Of a stretch of 64,000 bases of DNA, positions 59,477 through 64,000 are shown in pieces (position 1 is the first letter of the stretch; each line of letters starts with the position of its first letter). The DNA comes from Nilaparvata lugens (lineage: Eukaryota; Arthropoda; Insecta; Hemiptera; Delphacidae). Where the stretch lies: contig NC_052510.1 in the NCBI RefSeq assembly GCF_014356525.2, forward strand, positions 21,765,285 through 21,829,284, written 5' to 3'. The notes under the pieces are model-generated. The model saw only the letters and a program-made list of their open reading frames with translations. It had not been told where the DNA came from and did not search any database. The translations under genes were made by a program, and so were the position numbers.

Positions 59477-60400
59477 ATATTTTCATAGGGAATGATTGAG
59501 CATTTAAATAGAGATCAACATTGTTCAGATTACAGAAATCAAAATGTGACCTGTTAGCAGTTATAACATTTTTCCTATTCTTTTGAAATCCAAGAATAAT
59601 GAATCTAGGTTTTAATATGTTCGAAGTTGTCTTAAATGTCCATTGAAGATTGGTAGTTTCAGGTGATTGTGGAAATTCATGCAATTCCCATGACCTGAAT
59701 GGAATGGTAATTGGTATATCACTTTGTGTTAAACTCAGCAGATCAAGACGAACAGTCTCAGAAGCATGTATGCAGGGTACTTTCCATTGTAGTTTTGTAA
59801 TATCAATTTTCACCGATTTTGCTCTCTGATTCAATACAATAATTGTATTCAAGTCTGATGACAATCTTAATAGAACAATTTCCTGACAAACATTCAATAG
59901 AACTTTTCTATAGTCTTCCATTACACCTAACCACATATCCAAAGGAATGCAAAAGCAGAATTTATCTAAACTTTTCCATCCAGTCAACTTCCATCCTGCA
60001 TTCTCCATAATTTTTTCATTGAGTTTTGATTGATGTAGATAGTTTTTCATGGTTGTTGTCAATCCTACATTACGTGTGTGAACAACCTCAACCCCTCCCA
60101 ATTCATATCTGATTTCATCAAATAGGTATGCAACTTAATTATTGATAAGTGAAAAGTCCTTGGTTTCAATATCATTCTTATCTTTCACTTTGATTTCGCC
60201 TTCAATTATGAGAAAACTTCTACTTGGAAGTGTATAAATATCTTCTTGTTTTAAACTAATTTGAGTTTCATCATTATAATTGAATATCTGTTGAATATAT
60301 GGTGTGTCAGTGATATGCTCATATTTGGTAATACTCTCAAGATGTACACTCTGATCAACAAGTAATATATATCCGACTTGACTTCTTTCTTATAAATTTT
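59477..60400 (-). pseudogene. Double-jelly-roll capsid-like gene fragment, copy 2
   Basis: Homologous to 28889-27975 over ~300 codons. The start codon seen in copy 1 is lost here (aatttataagaaag in place of aaatgtataagaaag). A few frame breaks lie in the N-terminal third (60130-60350). From 60101 onward the frame is open through the point where copy 1 is shifted. The C-terminal ~118 codons are missing, cut by the LINE end. The two copies therefore complement each other as evidence for the ancestral gene. Confidence 0.65.
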
Positions 60401-60424
60401 TTTTATATATTTTTTCTTCTCAAT

Positions 60425-61192
60425 ACAAACTGAGGGAAGGTGAGTTTTCAAGTAGTTCAAACTTAGCTGGTTTAAGACAGAGGGTCACCCCCCCCCCACC
60501 ATGTGGAGGGGGGGTTTAGTGCTGAGGTTGGTGTTCCTTAAGAAAGGGTGCTGTGCTCAGTCTCAACATAGGAATATCATTAGAGATCCTGAGTGCATGT
60601 TGCTCAGTTTCAGAAAAACTTGAGTTAGGTTAGACTAATCCCTTTATCAATGGATTTACTGAGAGAAATTATTCTTGTAGCTTTTTGATGAAATTAACGG
60701 TTTTTTAGTTGTTCAAGAAATTGGATCTAATTTTTCCCATAAGATCCTTATTTTCTGTTCAATCTTAACAAATGGATTTACTGGAAATAGTTATCCTTGT
60801 AAAATTAATGGATTCTTAGTTATTCAAGAAATTGGATCTACTTTTTCCATAAGATCCTTATTTTTTGTTCAATCTTGACACATGGGGTGTCAATGGATTC
60901 ATAATTAGATTTACTGAGAAAAGTTATTCTTGTAATTTTTTTGTAAAATTGACGGTTTCTTAGTTATTCAAGAAATAAAAGAAGCTGGATCTAGTTTTTT
61001 CCAAAAAAAGTGGGAAATTGGATCTTCATTTGAGGTTTATTGTGAGATTAGGGGTATGACTAGGTTAAGTTAGTTCAGATTACATTGGATTGGGCAAGGT
61101 TAGAACCAAGAATCAGCTTTGGGGCAGCCTTGAGCCAGCTTTGAGCCAGCTTTGAGCCAGTGTTTCTTCAGTACTCTCACTCTCCCCCTACT
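60425..61192 (-). repeat. Right TIR of mini-element 2
   Basis: Inverted match to the left TIR. It includes the C-run hairpin (60489-60516) and the aaggtgagttttcaagtagt stretch next to the gene start. Confidence 0.85.
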
Positions 61193-61287
61193 TCTTTGTA
61201 TTGATACTTAAACCACTTATTTGTATAAAAATTGGAAAAATGAAGCATTTGATAACTGCTTGGAGTGTAATATTTATGGGAATAAAT

Positions 61288-61330
61288 CTGGTGTGGTACA
61301 CTCACACAACTTTCCTTGCTCATTGAACAG
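61288..61330 (+). repeat. 5' fragment of the CA-repeat family
   Basis: aaatctggtgtggtacactc and the following acaactttccttg match the starts of the copies at 32693 and 62044, then diverge. This suggests a truncated copy. Confidence 0.5.
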
Positions 61331-61718
61331 TAAGCCTCATAGGTAATCAAAATCCAAAATCAAATATCAAAATCACTGAATGTGAAGATTTTATAGGTCT
61401 CAAGCAAACAGCTGTATTGCTATCGCTGGGTGTGATGTCAACAAACTCGAGATTAGATAATAACGGGTATCCAGGATACAGTTTTGAACAGCCAAATGGA
61501 AAGGAGAATATTATTGCTATTTATTTAATAATATGAAATAATAAATTTTTGAGGTTAGGTTCTATGATACTTACTGGTTGGCAACCTAAATAATTGGTCA
61601 AGCCATATAAATTGAGAAATAGCCAGACACCTGTTGCAAATTTAGTTGCATACAAATAGCATTCGCTTAATGTGATCAGAGGGTTGGTAACAAGCATGGC
61701 ATGTTAATGTCAAATCTT

Positions 61719-62040
61719 TATCAATAAAATCTTTATTTGTCCCAAAAACATAATTACAATGACAAAAATGGTTATAAATGAAAAAAGTAAAATACAATAT
61801 AAAATTGAAAAGAAAAATACCATTAATAGGATTATACATAATTATATTAAAAACGGGAAGTCCCTGCAAGGTTCGAGGAACCTGAGCGCAGAGACCGAGT
61901 GTTCAATGCTTAACAGTACATGAAAATAATAATGGGATATTATTAAGAAATAGGGAAAAGAAAAAGTGAGTGAGGAAGGGAAGAGGAAGAGCAGAGTGAA
62001 GGCATAGGGGAAAGTAAAGAATAGTTGAAGATTACATAAA
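61719..62040 (-). repeat. LINE-like 3' UTR
   Basis: The minus strand ends acaaataaagattttattga then taaagattt, a poly-A signal with a short-unit tail. A conserved-looking block (gcgcagagaccgagtgttca) lies upstream. No RT seen. Confidence 0.45.
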
Positions 62041-62043
62041 AAA

Positions 62044-62692
62044 TCTGGTGTGGCGCACTCACACAACTTTCCTTGCCGTTATAAAAATTGATCACCTGAC
62101 GCTAGTGTAACCGCGCATCTCAGGTCTACTATTCAAAGATTTAAGCCAGCTGGTGACAGGGCAATAACGCTGGAGTCACACATGAGGTCTGCTATCTCTT
62201 CATAGTGAATGATTTAATAGAATCAACAATAATTTGCAATTGAATATTCACATTTTCTCGAATTTAAAGCTTATTTTCAATTTAAGGTGAAAATGTTACT
62301 GAACATCAATTGTACAGATTTTCATGCTCAATCTACTCCACTTGATCTTTTTTGTTTCAATTGTATCTGAAGCCTGATAATTGGGAATCTATCTGCATTG
62401 ATGGGGCGGAGCTCCTGAAATTTTTACAGATATGGGACTTGTGGCAATTGATAGAGCTTATTGATGACTATTTTAGGTATGAATTTGATCGAAGTCGTTG
62501 GAGCAGTTTCCGAGAAAATCACGAAAAACCCTGTTTTGACAACATTTTCGCCATTTTAGCCGCCATCTTGAATTGCATTTGATCGAAATTGTTCCTGTCG
62601 GATCCTTATAGTGAAAGGACCTTAAGTTCCAAATTTCAAGTCATTCCGTTGATTCAGAGATGAGATATCGTGTACACAGACGCACATACACT

Positions 62693-62780
<88 letters not shown>

Positions 62781-62917
62781 GACCAATACCCAAAAACCAG
62801 TTTTTTGGACTCAGGGGACCTTGAAATGTATAGAAGTTCAGAAATTGGGGTACCTTAATTTTTTTCGGAAAGCAATACTTTCCTTACCTATGGTAATAGG
62901 TAAAGGAAAGTAAAAAC
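62044..62917 (+). repeat. 1-kb interspersed repeat with a CA microsatellite, copy 2
   Basis: Collinear with 32693-33706. The 3' end keeps a near-perfect hairpin at 62877-62912 (actttccttaccta / taggtaaaggaaagt), which is partly deleted in copy 1. Confidence 0.75.
62694..62776. repeat. (CA)n microsatellite
   Basis: About 83 bp of pure CA inside the repeat copy. Confidence 0.97.
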
Positions 62918-63168
62918 ATGAGAAGTCTTTATACTAAGCTATGAGGAAATTACATTGTTCGAGATTATCCATGTATGAATTACAATTAGCAGTTTTCTAT
63001 TCAATTTACTAGTGATAAAATGGTTAGGAATAACATTGATGAGCTTTGATACCTGATATAAAAATTGTTTTCTACAAATTGATAAAATAGTATCTGTAAT
63101 TTGAAAGGTAATAGATGAGGGACGGAGGTTATATGGTGAAACACGCAAGTAGTATAAATTTGCCAATT
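62918..63168. other. No gene assigned; weak LINE C-terminus-like minus-strand ORF
   Basis: The minus-strand ORF 63166-62939 contains VSKLINVIPNHFITSKL, vaguely like the last block of LINE RT proteins. No other motif supports it. Confidence 0.3.
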
Positions 63169-63261
63169 CTCAAGGTCACCCCAGGTGATCAAACCTAACC
63201 TCAAGGTCACCCCAGGTGACCTAACCTAACCTCAAGGTCACCCATGACGTCATAACCTAAC
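63169..63261. repeat. 31-bp tandem repeat, three units
   Basis: ctcaaggtcacccc(aggtg) starts at 63169, 63200 and 63231. Each unit ends in cctaac. Confidence 0.9.
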
Positions 63262-63276
63262 CTAACCTAACCTAAC

Positions 63277-63280
<4 letters not shown>
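63254..63280. repeat. Short (CCTAA)n tract = (TTAGG)n on the minus strand
   Basis: Five units of the arthropod telomere-type pentamer, followed directly by poly-A. Too short to be a telomere; interstitial. Confidence 0.85.
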
Positions 63281-63329
<49 letters not shown>

Positions 63330-63490
63330 AAAAAAAAAAAAAAATTAAAAAAAAAATTGAAAAAAAAAATAAAAAAATAAATAAATAAATAAAAAAAATT
63401 AAAAACACAAAAAATCAGGAATAAATGGGAGAAAAAAAAAAGGGAAAGAAGGTTGGGAATAAATGGGAAAAAGGGAAAAAAGGGAAAAAA
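63281..63490. repeat. Poly-A / A-rich tract
   Basis: Nearly pure A to about 63385, then aaat/aaaggg-rich. It could be a retroposon tail joined to the TTAGG units, or simple-sequence expansion. Confidence 0.8.
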
Positions 63491-63504
63491 AAATTCCCCT
63501 ACTG

Positions 63505-63592
63505 ATCTTGAACTGCCCGCCGGTCGCCCCCGCCAGTCACCCAGCCGCCACCGGTCACCCCACCAGTCGCCTGGCCACCGCCAATCGGAAGA
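63505..63592. repeat. GC-rich minisatellite, block 1
   Basis: Imperfect gccaccggtcaccccaccag-type units, related to the block at 63772-64000. A sharp composition change from the A-rich tract. Confidence 0.8.
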
Positions 63593-63629
63593 AGTATCAT
63601 ATTCTATATAATTTAAGTCTTTAAACATA

Positions 63630-63700
63630 AATCCTCTATGGTGTAGTGGTTAGCAAGTCAGCTTTCTGAGTTGGAGGTTCTATGCTCAAATCCAAGGTGG
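63630..63700 (+). repeat. tRNA-like sequence (SINE head)
   Basis: Plus strand: TATGGTGTAGTGGTTAGCA resembles an A-box, followed at tRNA spacing by a degenerate B-box (GCTCAAATCC). No acceptor stem. Confidence 0.45.
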
Positions 63701-63712
63701 TAAAGGTAAGTA

Positions 63713-64000
63713 TTAAAGGTCAGTATCAACAGAACCAGAGGATATATTTTTTGTATGTAGTGGGTAGACTGGCCCACCACTGCCAGTCATCCCGCTGCCA
63801 GTTGTCCGGCCACCACCGATCGCCCGGCCGCCGCTGGTCGCCCCGCCGGTCGCCCGGCCGGCACCAATCACCCCATCGGTCGCCCCACCAGTCGCCCCAC
63901 CATTGTCACCAGTCGCCCCACTATCGCTGCCAGTCGTCCCACTATTGCCGCCAGTCGTCCCACTATCGCCACCAGTCATACCACTATCGTCACCAGTCAT
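63713..64000 (-). CDS. Open minisatellite reading frame running off the window
   Basis: On the minus strand, a 21-bp minisatellite is read in one frame as heptapeptides such as MTGGDSG, TTGGNSG and ATGDNGG. It continues beyond 64000, so its start is unseen. The repeat is strongly GC-rich. The ORF may be only a by-product of a unit length divisible by three, and a low-complexity Gly/Thr/Asp protein is the alternative. Confidence 0.3.
   Translation of the reverse strand: MTGDDSGMTGGDSGTTGGNSGTTGSDSGATGDNGGATGGATDGVIGAGRATGGATSGGRAIGGGRTTGSGMTGSGGPVYPLHTKNISSGSVDTDL

Larger units (their letters stand above)
57173..61192. mobile_element. Maverick/Polinton-like mini-element 2
   Basis: Tips AGTAGGGGGAAAGTGAGAG and AGTAGGGGGAGAGTGAGAG. 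TIRs are at 57173-58378 (with a 431-bp MITE inside) and 60425-61192. The flanks TGTTCG and TCTTTG agree at only 4 of 6 positions, so the target duplication is decayed or not original. Inside lie a plus-strand gene relic (58398-59026), a LINE end (59027-59476) and a minus-strand capsid-like relic. It is homologous to mini-element 1 but keeps other parts of the ancestor. Confidence 0.75.

Noticed and set aside
63272..63628. Phe-rich minus-strand ORF
   Set aside because: Translation of the poly-A/poly-T tract.
1..64000. CRISPR arrays, rRNA, bacterial operons, riboswitches
   Set aside because: No regularly spaced direct repeats with unique spacers, no rRNA core sequences and no prokaryotic gene organisation were seen. 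The window is eukaryotic repeat-rich DNA.

Overview
This window looks like a repeat-dense, AT-rich stretch of an insect nuclear genome. It carries arthropod-type LINEs, a BEL/Pao element, gypsy/errantivirus-like relics, Maverick/Polinton-like elements, a long-TIR mariner-like element, tRNA-derived SINEs and a short (TTAGG)n tract. A hemipteran (planthopper-like) host is my guess from the style of the repeats; nothing in the sequence proves the species. There is no bacterial-type gene, operon, rRNA or CRISPR array, and no complete host gene. The only convincing host coding sequence is one 162-bp exon on the minus strand (50839-51000).

Layout, left half. 1-1125: LINE 3' end. 1149-2750: first copy of a 1.6-kb unknown repeat. 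2744-3559: RT relic. 5803-8035: Jockey-like LINE relic (ORF1 zinc knuckles, endonuclease, start of RT). 8043-8283: GC-rich MITE. 8284-10458: decayed envelope-bearing gypsy relic (integrase end, env, polypurine tract, partial LTR). 11186-13312: mariner-like element with ~550-bp TIRs and a broken transposase. 13959-15692: a second, different envelope-like glycoprotein pseudogene. 16869-17960: LINE end. 19442-20344: unidentified decayed ORFs. 21401-21500: assembly gap. 21501-24246: gag, primer-binding site and LTR/leader of a gypsy-like element. 24319-26381: second copy of the 1.6-kb repeat. 27132-29799: small Maverick/Polinton-like element with a double-jelly-roll capsid-like gene.

Layout, right half. 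32693-33706: 1-kb repeat with a CA microsatellite. 35383-36506: LINE interrupted by an 8.33-kb element with ~700-bp TIRs (36510-44839). 44866-45690: tRNA-derived SINE cluster. 46661-48762: deleted BEL/Pao element with both LTRs and a 5-bp TSD. 50839-51000: host exon. 51188-55945: foldback element split by a 3.5-kb LINE. 55960-56139: MITE. 57173-61192: second Maverick-like element, itself carrying a MITE and a LINE end. 62044-62917: second copy of the CA repeat. 63169-64000: TTAGG/poly-A tract and a coding-phase minisatellite.

The most interesting system is the pair of Maverick-like elements. Both start AGTAGGGG and share ~0.5-0.8-kb TIRs built of subrepeats. One has a perfect 6-bp target duplication (GATCAG). 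Both carry a convergent virus-like gene set from which different parts were lost. They look like short, capsid-gene-bearing deletion derivatives of a larger virus-like transposon. The 8.33-kb TIR element, with no recognisable transposase, is the second unexplained system.
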